Source: Streptomyces meridianus | GTDB lineage: Bacteria; Actinomycetota; Actinomycetes; Streptomycetales; Streptomycetaceae | Length of the DNA: 46,431 bases | Direction: 5' to 3' | Assembly: GCF_023703325.1 (NCBI RefSeq) | Contig: NZ_JAMQGM010000044.1 | Location: 1-46,431, forward strand | Translations under genes and position numbers: made by a program | Part shown: positions 24,705-33,880 of the stretch, piece by piece | How the letters are laid out: every line of letters begins with the position of its first letter | Position numbering within the stretch: position 1 is the stretch's first letter | Notes under the pieces: generated by a model | Told to the model about the DNA's origin: nothing | What the model saw: only the letters and a program-made list of their open reading frames with translations | The model's database searches: none

Positions 24705-27302
24705 TCAGGACAGGTGCACCACCAGCGTCGAACGGCCGTCGGCGGAACCTGCCTCGGCGACGGCCTGCTGACCGCGGGCGGTGGTGACGATCCGGTACGC
24801 CACCGGCTTCCCGTCGAGCGTCACCGAACCGACCTTCGCCCCGGCGGGCAGCACGTGCCCGATGGTCAGGGCCGAGTCCAGGCCGTGCCGGGTGACGGCC
24901 GTGGTGAGCGTCTTGCCCGAGCGGGTCGCGCGGACGTCGACCGCGCCCTTGGCCAGCCGGATGTTGCTGCCGGCCACGCGCTGCCGGCCCTCCGGCACCT
25001 GCGGGACTACCGAGAGCGTGTCGCGTCCCATGTCGGGCGCCACTCCGAGCTGGTGGTGGACGACCGGCCACAGCACGCCGTAGGCACCCCAGGCCTGCAG
25101 CACCATCGAGCGTTCCGTGAGATGGCGGTCGATGTTCGGGGTGAAGTCGGGACTCGGCGCGATCTCCGGCATCGCCCCCGGCATCTCCCACACCCCCGGG
25201 TCGAGCTGGATCCGGGCATTAGCCGTGGTGTATCGCTGCTGCTCGCCTCGCCCCAGCCGGCCGTAGTTGCCCTCGGCCACCGCCATGATCCCCGTATTGA
25301 GGGAGAACGCCGAACGCTCGCTCTGCACACCGGAGACCGCGCTGTCGCACGAGGGGCCCTTGTTCCCGCCCTCCGCCGACGTCGGCCCCGTTCCGGTGTG
25401 GAAGAGTCCGAACTCACCGGAATAGCAGTTCTGTTGACGCTTCGCCAGAGCGGCCCTGCCGTGACCGGCCGGGGCCAGGGGCACAGTGGGTTCGCCCGGG
25501 CGGACCAATTCCGCGTCCATGGGGGTCACGCCGATCCAGTGCCGCTGGAGGATGGGAACGTTCGACGGGTTCTCCAGCGAGTCCCCGTACTGGTCGGTGT
25601 CCCCGCCGGCCCACCAGGTCCTGTCGAACTTCCTCTCCAGATTCTCGGCGCGTTCCGTCGCCCAGGCGGCGGTCTTGGAGTCGTCCTTGCTGCGCGCCAT
25701 GTCCGCGAGGTCGCGGAAGCCGCGGATCGTGTACACGGCGTTGTCCAGCTTCTCCGGACCCATGCCCGGCCGCTCGACGTTACCGGTGCCCTCGGGCCAT
25801 CCGTCGCTGTCGTCGTCGAGCGTGCGGTCGATGAAACGCATGTTCCGCACGCTGAAGTCGTACAGGTCGTCGCGGAAGGCCTCGTCGCCGGTCCACCGCC
25901 ACACCAGGGCGACGGCGCTCGGGAACTTCGCGGTCTCGTCGGTGTTCCCGGGGTCGTCGTTGGCGCCGTAGTAGACCGAGCCGTCGGGCGTCATCTCGTG
26001 GATGACCTTTCCGCTGCGGTCGTTGATGACTTCGCTGACGTCGCGCAGCGAGCGCAGATGCCCCTTGATGTCGCGGAACTGTCCCATGGCAACACTGGCG
26101 AAAGCGGTGTACTCGCCGTCGGTGCCGAACAGCCAGGGGTAGTCCGGCCAGCCCGCGCCGAGCCAGCGGGCCGAAGGCAGGGTGCCGCTCGGCTCCGGGT
26201 ACTGCTTGCCCTCGCGGGTGCTGCGCAGGCGCAGGTCACGGGACTCCTGCGCGGAGTCGGCGAGGTTCTGCTTCGACCACTCCACGCTGCGCTGGAGCAG
26301 CCTGTCGCCGGGGAGGTCGACGGACGTGCGACCCGATATCGCGCGCCGCTTCCCGATCTTGTCCTTCAGCAGTCCGAGCGGATCGGCCAGTGCCTTGTCG
26401 TACTGGGCTCGTGCCTCCGCCGGGCCGTTGTCCGAGCCCGCCACGGCGAACCACAGGGTCATGGGTGCGTCGGCGTCGAGTGTGACGCGGTAGGTCATCC
26501 GCCCGCCGGTGCCCTTGCCGAACGAGCTGTCGTCGCACGTGGCCGGCTTGTCGCCCTCGGCCGGGCAGATGGCAGGGTCGCTCTGCGGGCCGCGGAAGTC
26601 GGAGCCCAGTTTGTGCGTGGTTGCCGGCATCCTGGCACCGACGAGGGCCGCGTAGTCGTGCGGGGCGGCGTTGGGTACGTCCGGTGTTCCCGTTTCGCGG
26701 AAGGCGAGCGCCTTTCCGTCGAAGCTGGAGCTGTCGGGGAGGTTGAACTCCGACTGGCCGGGCGCGGTCCAGCCCCAGGGGTAGGCGTTCATCAGTTCCG
26801 AGTGGGCGTCGAGGGACAGTGTCACCTCGCTGTCCTTCTGCGCGGTGAGCGTGAGCCCGACCAGTCCGGCGCGCAGGCCGTCCGGTGCGAAGTCGGTGCG
26901 GCTGGCGTCGATACCGCCGGTCGGGGCGTAGTCGATGCGGTTGTAGCCCCATCCGGAGGTGAACCGGGTGGCCTCGGCCTGCTTTCCCAGCCATGCGTCG
27001 TCCAGCCCGAACCACATGCCGTCGAGCAGCTTGATCGGCTGGGTCCACATGCCGCCCATCTCGCCCGTGGTGTGCCAGCCGGCGGCGGGGTAGAGACCGT
27101 CCTCGGTGCCCATCGAGGAGAAGCGGTCCCCGACGGTGAGCGACCGCCGGTCGGGCAGCCGTTTGGTCTCGGACTGCTCGGGCGAGCGCGGCAGCGAGCC
27201 CTTCGTCGCGGCCGGATCGGGCTGGGCGGCGGCGGGAGGGGCGAGGCCGCCCGCCAGGAGCATGCCGACTGCCGCCATCAGAAGTGCGATCCGTGGCCGC
27301 AT
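24705..27302 (-). CDS. Secreted six-hairpin glycosidase of the glycogen-debranching type
   Basis: 865 residues from the ATG at 27300-27302, chosen because the following RPRIALLMAAVGMLLAGG is a signal peptide (cleavage likely after PPAAA) and GAGG precedes it; an ATG 7 codons upstream is possible. Residues about 40-290 are a beta-rich N-terminal domain. From about 300 an (alpha/alpha)6 region follows, with GAGWPDYPWLFGTDGEYTAF (about 370-390), DDDSDGWPEGTGNVERPGMG and EKLDNAVYTIRGFRDLA, and a small beta C-terminal domain. This layout resembles amylo-alpha-1,6-glucosidase/GH63-like and trehalase-like enzymes. The protein is exported; its glycan substrate cannot be told. Confidence 0.75.
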   Translation of the reverse strand: MRPRIALLMAAVGMLLAGGLAPPAAAQPDPAATKGSLPRSPEQSETKRLPDRRSLTVGDRFSSMGTEDGLYPAAGWHTTGEMGGMWTQPIKLLDGMWFGLDDAWLGKQAEATRFTSGWGYNRIDYAPTGGIDASRTDFAPDGLRAGLVGLTLTAQKDSEVTLSLDAHSELMNAYPWGWTAPGQSEFNLPDSSSFDGKALAFRETGTPDVPNAAPHDYAALVGARMPATTHKLGSDFRGPQSDPAICPAEGDKPATCDDSSFGKGTGGRMTYRVTLDADAPMTLWFAVAGSDNGPAEARAQYDKALADPLGLLKDKIGKRRAISGRTSVDLPGDRLLQRSVEWSKQNLADSAQESRDLRLRSTREGKQYPEPSGTLPSARWLGAGWPDYPWLFGTDGEYTAFASVAMGQFRDIKGHLRSLRDVSEVINDRSGKVIHEMTPDGSVYYGANDDPGNTDETAKFPSAVALVWRWTGDEAFRDDLYDFSVRNMRFIDRTLDDDSDGWPEGTGNVERPGMGPEKLDNAVYTIRGFRDLADMARSKDDSKTAAWATERAENLERKFDRTWWAGGDTDQYGDSLENPSNVPILQRHWIGVTPMDAELVRPGEPTVPLAPAGHGRAALAKRQQNCYSGEFGLFHTGTGPTSAEGGNKGPSCDSAVSGVQSERSAFSLNTGIMAVAEGNYGRLGRGEQQRYTTANARIQLDPGVWEMPGAMPEIAPSPDFTPNIDRHLTERSMVLQAWGAYGVLWPVVHHQLGVAPDMGRDTLSVVPQVPEGRQRVAGSNIRLAKGAVDVRATRSGKTLTTAVTRHGLDSALTIGHVLPAGAKVGSVTLDGKPVAYRIVTTARGQQAVAEAGSADGRSTLVVHLS

Positions 27303-27567
27303 ACTGCACCTCGCCGGATTCATCGTCCATCCGTCGGTCCAACCGGATTCATCGGGGTGCGACGGAATTCAACGTACGAACGTGTGGGCGACGACAGTCA
27401 ACTCGTGCGCACAGGCGTGCGTCAATCGTGCGGTACGGACCTCTTGTGATCCGCCTCGTGCAGACGTGACTGCGCAGCGCCGGGGCACGGCGGCGTGTTG
27501 ATGGTCCGGTGCGCCGGTTTGCTCCGGTCGTTCGCCCGCTGTCGGCGGCAGCGAGCCGTGCGACGGC

Positions 27568-28045
27568 TCAGCGGGGCAGCCGTGGCGGCGGCCAGGCCGC
27601 CCAGGCGCCGGCGTCCGCGAAGGGGCCCGCACGCATCTCGAGCATCGCGACGGCCCGCTCCCGGGCGGCTCTGACGGCCCGGCCCTCGTCGTCACTGACG
27701 ACTCCGAGCCGTCGCACGTGCGCGTACTCGTCTTGATCCTTCCACCGCGGCTGTTCAGGTCGGGAGCGATGACCAGGTCCACGACCAGGTCCAAGGTGTC
27801 GAATCCGAGCCCGGTGCGGCGGGCGGGATGCTCGAAGTTCACGTACCAGCACTGCAGTCGGTGCGCACCGCCGGTACCGATGGCGAAGAAGGCGTTGATG
27901 CTGAACCAGACGTCCTGCGGCTTCCACTGCAGGAGCTCGGTTTCCTGCCACGCACCGGCGTGAAGTCGTCTATCGCCTCCGGAGTCACCTGCGCCATCGC
28001 CGCCGGCAACGGCAACTTCCTGGGCATGCCGCAGAACGCCTGCAA
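27568..28045 (-). pseudogene. DUF402-family protein, frameshifted
   Basis: Family sequence is spread over three frames of the reverse strand. From about 28045 one frame has CGMPRKLPLPAAMAQ and VTPEAIDDFTPVRG. From 27950 a second has WQETELLQWKPQDVWFSINA, FFAIGTGGAHRLQCWYVNFE and TGLGFDTLDLVVDLVIAPDL. From about 27760 a third has PRWKDQDEYAHVRRLG and ends AWAAWPPPRLPR. The WYVNFE...DLVIAPDL...WKDQDEY order is the core of DUF402 (FomD-like/nucleotide phosphatase-like fold). At least two single-base changes (about 27955 and 27757) would restore one protein. The N-terminus is unclear. Confidence 0.75.
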
Positions 28046-28199
28046 CGCGCCCGCGGCCCCACCCGCAACCGGCAGTCGCCGACCGGAGCGTCACACCTGA
28101 TCCCCGGGGACCCGCCGGGACGGGTTCCCGCCGCCGTCCAACCTCTGCTACTGATAGGTAACCAAGCGGTCGGCCGGGCCGCGGGGAGAGGGGCAAGGC

Positions 28200-29000
28200 A
28201 TGAGTGCATCGTCCGGGGAAACCGCCTTCTACGTGCGGACGGACGCGGACCGCTACGCGCCGACAGCGTTCACGCGCGGGCCCTGGGACGCCGCGTCGCA
28301 GCACGCGGGTCCGCCCGCCGCGCTCCTCGGCCGGTCCGTGGAACGACGGCCGGACGGGCGGGACGACATGCGCCTGGCCCGGATCACCTACGAGATCCTG
28401 CGACCCGTCCCGATCCGGCCGCTGGAGATCTCGGTCGAGGTCGTACGGGCGGGCCGGGGCACCGAGTTGCTGGAGGCCTCGCTGACCCCCGAGGGCGGCG
28501 AGGCGGTGATGCGGGCCCGTGCGCTGCGCATCCGCCGGACCGCGGAGTCCGTCCCCGAGGTGCTGGAAGGGCCTGCGGTCCTGCCGTGGCAGGATTCGGC
28601 CGAGCTGCCGTTCTTCGACGTGCCGTGGGACGTGGGCTATCACACGGCGATGGAACTGCGCTTCGCCGCCGGTTCCTTCACCGAGCGCGGGCCGGCGACC
28701 TGCTGGATGCGGCCGAGGGTCCCGCTGGTCGCCGGGGAGGAGACCGGGGCGCTGGAGCGGGTTCTGGTGGCCGCGGACTCCGGCAACGGGATCAGCAGTG
28801 AACTGGACTTCCGCACGCACGTCTTCGTCAATCCCGACCTGACGGTTCACCTTCACCGGCATCCGATCGGCGAATGGGTGTGCGTCCAGGCCAGGACCAG
28901 TATCGACACCGCCGGAATCGGAACCGCGGACGCCTCGCTGCACGACGAGAAGGGGCCGATCGGGCGGAGCGTGCAGAGTCTGTTCGTCGCGGCGCGGTAG
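28200..29000 (+). CDS. Acyl-CoA thioesterase family protein (double hotdog)
   Basis: 266 residues. Two hotdog-like halves can be seen: residues about 10-115 with FTRGPWDAASQHAGPPAALL and TYEILRPVPIRPLEISVEV, then about 150-262 with LDFRTHVFVNPDLTVHLHRH and GTADASLHDEKGPIGRSVQ. The GGPPAALL-type segment followed by LDFR..F.N.DLT and LHD..G..G...Q is the pattern of the TesB-like thioesterase family common in actinobacteria. It should hydrolyse acyl-CoA esters, chain length unknown. It is alone in its unit and ends at the terminator at 29170. Confidence 0.83.
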   Translation: MSASSGETAFYVRTDADRYAPTAFTRGPWDAASQHAGPPAALLGRSVERRPDGRDDMRLARITYEILRPVPIRPLEISVEVVRAGRGTELLEASLTPEGGEAVMRARALRIRRTAESVPEVLEGPAVLPWQDSAELPFFDVPWDVGYHTAMELRFAAGSFTERGPATCWMRPRVPLVAGEETGALERVLVAADSGNGISSELDFRTHVFVNPDLTVHLHRHPIGEWVCVQARTSIDTAGIGTADASLHDEKGPIGRSVQSLFVAAR

Positions 29001-29169
29001 CAGGGGCACCGAGGACCGGGACCGGCTCCCGGCGCATTCCCGCCCCACCGGCTCGCCCGTCGAACTCCCGGACGGGCCGTCGTGGTCGACCGTGAGCGCG
29101 GTGGTTCCCGGGAACCACTGACGGCCCGGGCGCGAACGTCAGACGCATACACGGGCCCCGGGCCGACGG

Positions 29170-29205
29170 ACGCCGGGCGGTCCCGCAGTGCAGCCCGCCC
29201 GGCGT
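29170..29205 (+). terminator. Intrinsic terminator after the thioesterase gene
   Basis: A perfect 11-bp stem (ACGCCGGGCGG at 29170-29180 with CCGCCCGGCGT at 29195-29205), 14-base loop, is followed on the plus strand by TGGTTT. It lies in the gap before the convergent aldo/keto reductase gene. Confidence 0.78.
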
Positions 29206-29215
29206 TGGTTTCCGC

Positions 29216-30250
29216 TCAGCGGCCTCCTGCAATCTTCCGGCTGCGCTGCTCCGTGCCGGGACCGCCGTACGGATAGTCGGCCGCCCCCGGATCACTGACC
29301 GCGTCCAGCCGCTCCCGCTCCTTCTCGGACAGGTGCAGGCCGGCCGCGCCGAGGTTGTCGTCGAGCTGCTCGACGGTCCGTGCCCCGAGAATGACCGACG
29401 TCACGGAGGGCCGGTCGACCAGCCAGGCCAGCGCGACCTGCGCCGGCGTCGTACCGCGTTCCCCGGCGACCGCGTGCACTTCGTCCACGACGGCCCAGGT
29501 GCGTTCCACCCTGCTCCGCCGGTCGTAGGCCTCCACACCGCGCTCCGGGTTCTCGCCGAGCCGGGTCGCGCCGACGGGCCGCTCGTCCCGCCGGTACTTA
29601 CCGGTCAGCCAACCTCCGCCCAGCGGGCTCCACGGCAGCAGGCCCAGGCCTTCGGATGCGCAGGCCGGCACGATCTCCCACTCGATCTCCCGGGCCAGCA
29701 GGTTGTACTGCGGCTGAAGGGTCACCGGCCTGCTGAGTCCCCGGAAGTCGGCTATGTCGACGGCCTTCTGCACCTGCCAGCCGGTGAAGTTCGACAAACC
29801 CACGTAGTGGATCTTCCCCTGGCGCACGGCGTCGTCGAGGAAGCGCAGCGTCTCCTCCATCGGCGTCAACGGGTCCCAGGCGTGGACCTGGTAGAGGTCG
29901 ACGGTCTCCACGCCGAGCCGCCGCAGGGACGCGTTCAGTGCACGGTCGAGATGGCGACGCGAGAGGCCCACGTCGTTGGGGGCGGTGCCCATGGGGAACC
30001 GGCCCTTGGTGGCGATGGTCACCCGGTCGCGCACATCGGCCGGACGGTCGGCGAGCCAGCGTCCGATGATCTCCTCGGACACCCCGGCGTTGTAGACGTC
30101 AGCGGTGTCGACGAGGGTCCCGCCGGCCTCGACGAAACGGTCGAGCTGGGCGTGCGCGGTGGCTTCGTCGGTTTCGTTGCCGAACGTCATCGTTCCGAGC
30201 GTGAGGGCCGAGACGCTGCAACCGCTGCGTCCCAGTGTGCGGTACTCCAC
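29216..30250 (-). CDS. Aldo/keto reductase
   Basis: 344 residues from the GTG at 30248-30250, where AGGAG lies 8 bases upstream and EYRTLGRSGCSVSALTLG begins. The catalytic tetrad is visible: Asp and Tyr in DTADVYNAGVSEEIIG, Lys in TIATKGRFPMG and His in YQVHAWDPLTPMEE. The NADPH site segment ILGARTVEQLDDNLGA is near the C-terminus. This is a TIM-barrel NADPH reductase of the AKR11/12-like branch; the carbonyl substrate is unknown. It lies downstream of the broken AraC regulator on the same strand with a 169-base gap, so the two may once have been regulator and target. Confidence 0.9.
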   Translation of the reverse strand: MEYRTLGRSGCSVSALTLGTMTFGNETDEATAHAQLDRFVEAGGTLVDTADVYNAGVSEEIIGRWLADRPADVRDRVTIATKGRFPMGTAPNDVGLSRRHLDRALNASLRRLGVETVDLYQVHAWDPLTPMEETLRFLDDAVRQGKIHYVGLSNFTGWQVQKAVDIADFRGLSRPVTLQPQYNLLAREIEWEIVPACASEGLGLLPWSPLGGGWLTGKYRRDERPVGATRLGENPERGVEAYDRRSRVERTWAVVDEVHAVAGERGTTPAQVALAWLVDRPSVTSVILGARTVEQLDDNLGAAGLHLSEKERERLDAVSDPGAADYPYGGPGTEQRSRKIAGGR

Positions 30251-30419
30251 TGTTGCCACTCCTGGTGTCGTCGATCTGTTGCGCTGCCGGGCGGGGCCCG
30301 GCAGCGGTGTCCATGCTGCTTGCGGACCCGGCCGATCGTCCACATCAGAGAGGTCACGCATACGGGCGAAGGCATCGAAGCGTCACGGATCGTGCGGTCG
30401 TCTCCGTCGCGGGCCGACG

Positions 30420-31456
30420 TCATTGCGTCGGGGAGCCGCCGTCGTCGGAGCCCCTGTTCACCGCGGCCGGCAGCGCCCCGGCCCGCAGGACCTGGTGACG
30501 ATAGTCGCGGGGAGCGATGCCGTACGCGGCGCGGAAGGCCCGGCTGAACTCGGCTGGCCGGGGGAAGCCCCACCGGGCGGCCACGGCGTGGATGGGGACA
30601 GCGAGCAGGTCGACGTTGGCGAGGTCGTGGCAGATCCGCTCCAGACGCCGGGTCCGGATCCATGCCGCGACGGTGACGCCGTCCTCGTGGAAGATGCGGT
30701 GCAGGTAGCTCAAGGAGATGTGGTGTGCGGCGGCGACCGTGCTCGGGGAGAGCGCGGGGTCGTGCAGGTTCTGCTGGACGAAGGCCTTCATACGCAGCAG
30801 CAGTGTCCGGTGACGGCTTTCCGGTTGCAGGCACCCTTCCGCCTCGAGCGTTTGCGCCCAGACGGCGGCGAACAGGTCGGTCAGGACCGTGCCCAGCCGG
30901 GGCGCGTCGCCGGGCTGATAGGTGCCCGCGTCCGCGGCCAGGCGGAGGAGGAACTGCGTGAGGAGGGCTCCGATGCCTTCACGTCCGGACATCGGCAGAC
31001 CGACGACGCGTTCCGCCCGACCGCGGGGCAGCGGAAGCACGCTCTTGGGAACTTCGACGCCGATCGTCCTGAGGAGCCGCTCCGGACCGGACCCGTCGGA
31101 CCAGATGTCGTAGGGGCGCGAGGAGTGGTTGTTGTGCAGGTCGTACGGGCCGAGGGAGCGCTGATGCCCGCCCCAGCTGACCACGCCGGTGCCCTGCAGC
31201 ACGAGCGAGATGTGGTAGGTCTCCGGATCGGACTGCCGGATGAGTTTGGGCGTCCGCCGCCACGTCACCGGCCGGAACGTGGCCGGCCACACTGCCACAG
31301 GGCCGAGTTGGATGCAGCGCACATGGGCGGTGAAGTCGACGGCGTGGTCGGTCGTCAGATCCAGGGGGCATGCGTGTCACTCATCAGTTCGCGCCACAGA
31401 TCGAAGCGGTCCTCGGCATCGACGTCCTCGCTCCGGTACACCGTCTCGGCCAGCAT
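30420..31456 (-). pseudogene. AraC-family regulator with a one-base deletion near its start
   Basis: ATG at 31454-31456 follows GGGGAG with 4 bases between. It opens MLAETVYRSEDVDAEDRFDL and WRELMSDTHAP, the start of an AraC_binding_2 domain, then stops two codons later. One frame over, the same protein resumes directly as LDLTTDHAVDFTA, and the ligand domain continues (AVWPATFRPVTWRRTPKLIR) to a full C-terminal AraC HTH (ALSPSTVAAAHHISLSYLHR, AARWGFPRPAEFSRAFRAAY). The break lies in a G5 run at 31364-31368. An internal GTG at 31322 could still give a 300-residue protein lacking its first 45 residues. Confidence 0.82.
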
Positions 31457-31570
31457 GTCACTCCCCCTGTGCCCTCGCGAAAGGCGCGGGGAAAGGATAA
31501 GCGGCCATGGGCCCCGTGACACCGGGTATGACGTGAAGGCGATGTTCGTTGCAGGTGCGTGGAGGTCCTC

Positions 31571-31885
31571 TCAGCCCTCGTGCAGCTGCGTCCAGGAACA
31601 GGGCTCCACCAGCAGGTCGTCGATCGTGCCCCGCCCGTCGGTCTGGTGAGCCCAGGCTTCCAGCAACTGGCTGACGACGGCGCGGGCGGTGAGCCGGAAC
31701 TCCGCGCGGTGCACCTCCTGCTGGGCGAGACGGTTGATCTGCCGGGTGTGTGCGTGCACGGCGAGCAGTTGGGTGATCAGCGGAGAGAAGGCCGTCGGCA
31801 TGGCTTCCACCGAGGCGCAGGGTGGCACGACCACCGTGTCCGAGGTGCTTCTGCGGCGCCGGGGGGAAAAGCGGTGCCAGTTCAC
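31571..31885 (-). CDS. Small hypothetical protein
   Basis: 104 residues from a GTG at 31883-31885 with AAGGAG 5 bases upstream, a good site. The sequence has a basic start (NWHRFSPRRRR), a helical middle (LITQLLAVHAHTRQINRLAQ, then EVHRAEFRLTARAVVSQLLE) and an acidic end (TIDDLLVEPCSWTQLHEG). No membrane segment or signal peptide is seen and I do not recognise a family. Codon composition is plausible for the strand. Function unknown. Confidence 0.5.
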   Translation of the reverse strand: MNWHRFSPRRRRSTSDTVVVPPCASVEAMPTAFSPLITQLLAVHAHTRQINRLAQQEVHRAEFRLTARAVVSQLLEAWAHQTDGRGTIDDLLVEPCSWTQLHEG

Positions 31886-32236
31886 ATGCGCTCCTTCCGG
31901 GGAGCGCCCCGACGAGAGGCGCGGCGGCGGGCAGGCCGGGCGGCACTACGGGGACGCGCCGGCTTTTCGCGTGCCTCAGGATCCCCGGGTTTTCCCGCGT
32001 TGTCCTGTGCACTGCGTGCAGAGTCTCTTGGCCGTCGGTCCACTGCCGGGAGCCGCCGCCGTGGACCGGAGAATCCGGCGAACGGACGGGAACTCCTCTG
32101 CTGGGAACGTGCGTTGAGTGGTTGCTGATGCGGCCGTGAACGACCACGGGCGTCAGTCGGCCGGGCCTGGACACCGGCCGCACCGGAACGCCCCTGGTGA
32201 AAGAGGGGCCGAGGAGACCGAGAAAAGGGGTCGGAC
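31886..32236. other. Intergenic stretch, no gene recognised
   Basis: Frames open on the plus and minus strands are Arg/Pro-rich shadows without start signals. It separates the small hypothetical gene (-) from the short acidic gene (+) and probably holds their divergent promoters; I cannot assign them. Confidence 0.45.
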
Positions 32237-32341
32237 GTGGACGACATCTTCGGCGAGTTCATCGAGGAGATCGTGGAGGAGACGGTGGAGGAGGTCGCCG
32301 GTGAGGCGGCCGAGGAGGTCGTCGAGGGGTTCTTCGACTGA
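32237..32341 (+). CDS. Very small acidic protein, 34 residues
   Basis: A GTG at 32237 with AAGGGG 6 bases upstream opens a 34-codon frame. The product is strongly acidic with a repeating EE-VEE helical pattern (EEIVEETVEEVAGEAAEEVV), hydrophobic Ile/Val on one face and Phe near both ends (DDIFGEF at the start, GFFD at the end). It looks like an amphipathic negative helix. A terminator follows 69 bases later. The frame may be chance in GC-rich DNA, but composition and site argue for a real gene. Function unknown. Confidence 0.45.
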   Translation: MDDIFGEFIEEIVEETVEEVAGEAAEEVVEGFFD

Positions 32342-32409
32342 ACCGAGCCCCCACCCGGGGGAACGCCGGGAGCCCACCCGCCGCGGTGCCCCCGGGCACA
32401 GCAGGACGC

Positions 32410-32442
32410 CGGTGGCCGGTCCGCGCCCGCGGCCGGCCACCG
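32410..32442. terminator. Terminator hairpin between convergent genes
   Basis: CGGTGGCCGG at 32410-32419 pairs perfectly with CCGGCCACCG at 32433-32442 around a 13-base loop. It lies 18 bases from the stop of the peptidase-like gene (-) and serves the short acidic gene (+) as well. Confidence 0.72.
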
Positions 32443-32460
32443 CAACGTTCCGGTCCCCGT

Positions 32461-33738
32461 TCAGTCCAGCGTGCCGGCCGCTTCCTCGATCACGGCGCGG
32501 ACCTGCGCCGTGATCGCCAGCCGGTTGGCGACGAACGTGTCGTCGGTGACGTCACCGGTCGCCGGGTCGGTGTTCCCCTCGCCGAACTCCAGGACCGGCG
32601 TGTGCAGATGGCCGCCGGGGATGCGCAGGCGCAGCGCGTCACGCAACAGGGTCGCCCGGTAGGCGATCTCGTTGGACAGGTAGTTGCCGCCGCCGCCCGC
32701 GCGGGCGACGGAACCCTCGGTGGGGCCGTCCGGCCGGTTGACCGGCTCGCTCTGCCCTGCCGGAATCTCGGTGACGGCCGTGTTGTCGTACACCGGGAAG
32801 CGGCCGGTGCCGGCTTCGACGATCTTCTTGTACGGCAGGGAGGTGGTCGTCCACTGCGGCTGGGGGTGGACGGTCGGGAGCCCCTCGGGGACGGGGATCA
32901 TCTCGGTCAGGGACGCCCGGTTGTTGTCCGGATAGCCGCCGCGCCAGGCGCCGTTGAAACGCTCGACGTCGAACCGGCCGACCCTCCCCTGGCTGATGGT
33001 GGTGAACATGTCGGCGTCGCGCGGGCCCTTGCGGAAGTGCGGGAGCAGCGTCTTCTCGACGGTGCCCTGGCCGAAGTCCTCCCAGCGCACCGGGAACACG
33101 GCGGTCTCGATGCGGGCCGGGCCGGAGGCGGTGCGGACGGTGACGCCGTCGAGTGCGAGCGCCGCGGCGCCCGAGGGATTGCTGCGGCGGGCGTCCGCGT
33201 CGAGCTGGAAGGGGTCGAATCCGGTGAGGACAATCCGCTTCACGTCGTGACCGGCCGGCAGGTCGATCGTGTCCTGGCCGCGCGAGGAGCGTTCGATCCG
33301 GTCGATGATGCCCTGGTGTCCGGCGTCGTCCAGGGCGAAGGACGGCTGCCACTGGCGCACGGCCTTGGTCATGCCGAGGCGGGCCCAGTACAGGGGGCGG
33401 TCGTCGTCGCGACTGAGGTCGCCGCCCGCCGGGCCGCGTCCCTGGGCCCTGTCCACCGCCCTCCGCCACAGAGCCTTTCCTGCCGTGGTGGCCAGGCGCT
33501 GTGCTCCTGCCTCGGTGCGCACGTGTGCGAGTGCCCGGGTGAACAGTGGCGCCACCTGGTCGAAGCCGCTGCGCTGGAGGATCTCCTCCGGGACGGGTCC
33601 GGTCAGCCGTTGTTCCTCGACGGTGAGTTCCGCACCCGCGGAGGCCTCCGCCGCCGCGGGGGCGGCCACGGTCAGGGGTGCGCAGGCCGCCATGACGACG
33701 CCGATCACGACGAGACGGGTGGGTGGGTGTGGACGCAT
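32461..33738 (-). CDS. Secreted pyroglutamyl-peptidase-like (C15 fold) protein with Cys to Ser at the active site
   Basis: 425 residues from the ATG at 33736-33738 (AAAGGA 6 bases upstream). Residues 1-35 are a signal peptide (RLVVIGVVMAACAPLTVA) and 36-165 a helical domain not seen in classical enzymes. From about 170 the C15 fold follows: VLTGFDPFQLDADARRSNPS, the Glu region ISQGRVGRFDVERFN, LPYKKIVEA, and the His segment GGHLHTPVLEFG. Where family members have the nucleophile in FVCN, this protein reads YLSN, so the catalytic Cys is Ser while Glu and His remain. It may have altered activity or bind without cleaving. It lies 142 bases downstream of the NRPS genes on the same strand. Confidence 0.8.
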   Translation of the reverse strand: MRPHPPTRLVVIGVVMAACAPLTVAAPAAAEASAGAELTVEEQRLTGPVPEEILQRSGFDQVAPLFTRALAHVRTEAGAQRLATTAGKALWRRAVDRAQGRGPAGGDLSRDDDRPLYWARLGMTKAVRQWQPSFALDDAGHQGIIDRIERSSRGQDTIDLPAGHDVKRIVLTGFDPFQLDADARRSNPSGAAALALDGVTVRTASGPARIETAVFPVRWEDFGQGTVEKTLLPHFRKGPRDADMFTTISQGRVGRFDVERFNGAWRGGYPDNNRASLTEMIPVPEGLPTVHPQPQWTTTSLPYKKIVEAGTGRFPVYDNTAVTEIPAGQSEPVNRPDGPTEGSVARAGGGGNYLSNEIAYRATLLRDALRLRIPGGHLHTPVLEFGEGNTDPATGDVTDDTFVANRLAITAQVRAVIEEAAGTLD

Positions 33739-33794
33739 GGGAGGTCCTTTCGGTCCGGTCGTGTCGGACATCGAGCGGATGGGCGCAACGGTGG

Positions 33795-33823
33795 ATGTTG
33801 CTGCGGATCTTTCACAGCGTCAA
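33795..33823 (-). promoter_or_regulatory. Possible promoter of the peptidase-like gene
   Basis: On the minus strand TTGACG (33818-33823) is followed after 17 bases by CAACAT (33795-33800), 56 bases before the start codon. The -35 is good and the -10 weak. If real, this gene is transcribed apart from the NRPS operon. Confidence 0.3.
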
Positions 33824-33880
33824 GGGACCCGGTGCAGACCGGTCCTGCCGGATCCGCCCGGTCTTCCGGCCCCCGGGGTG

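Noticed and set aside
24261..27449. 1062-codon plus-strand frame
   Set aside because: Antisense shadow of the secreted glycosidase, with no family character.
27369..29048. 559-codon minus-strand frame
   Set aside because: Only its middle (DUF402 fragment) has family character; the rest is opposite the thioesterase gene.
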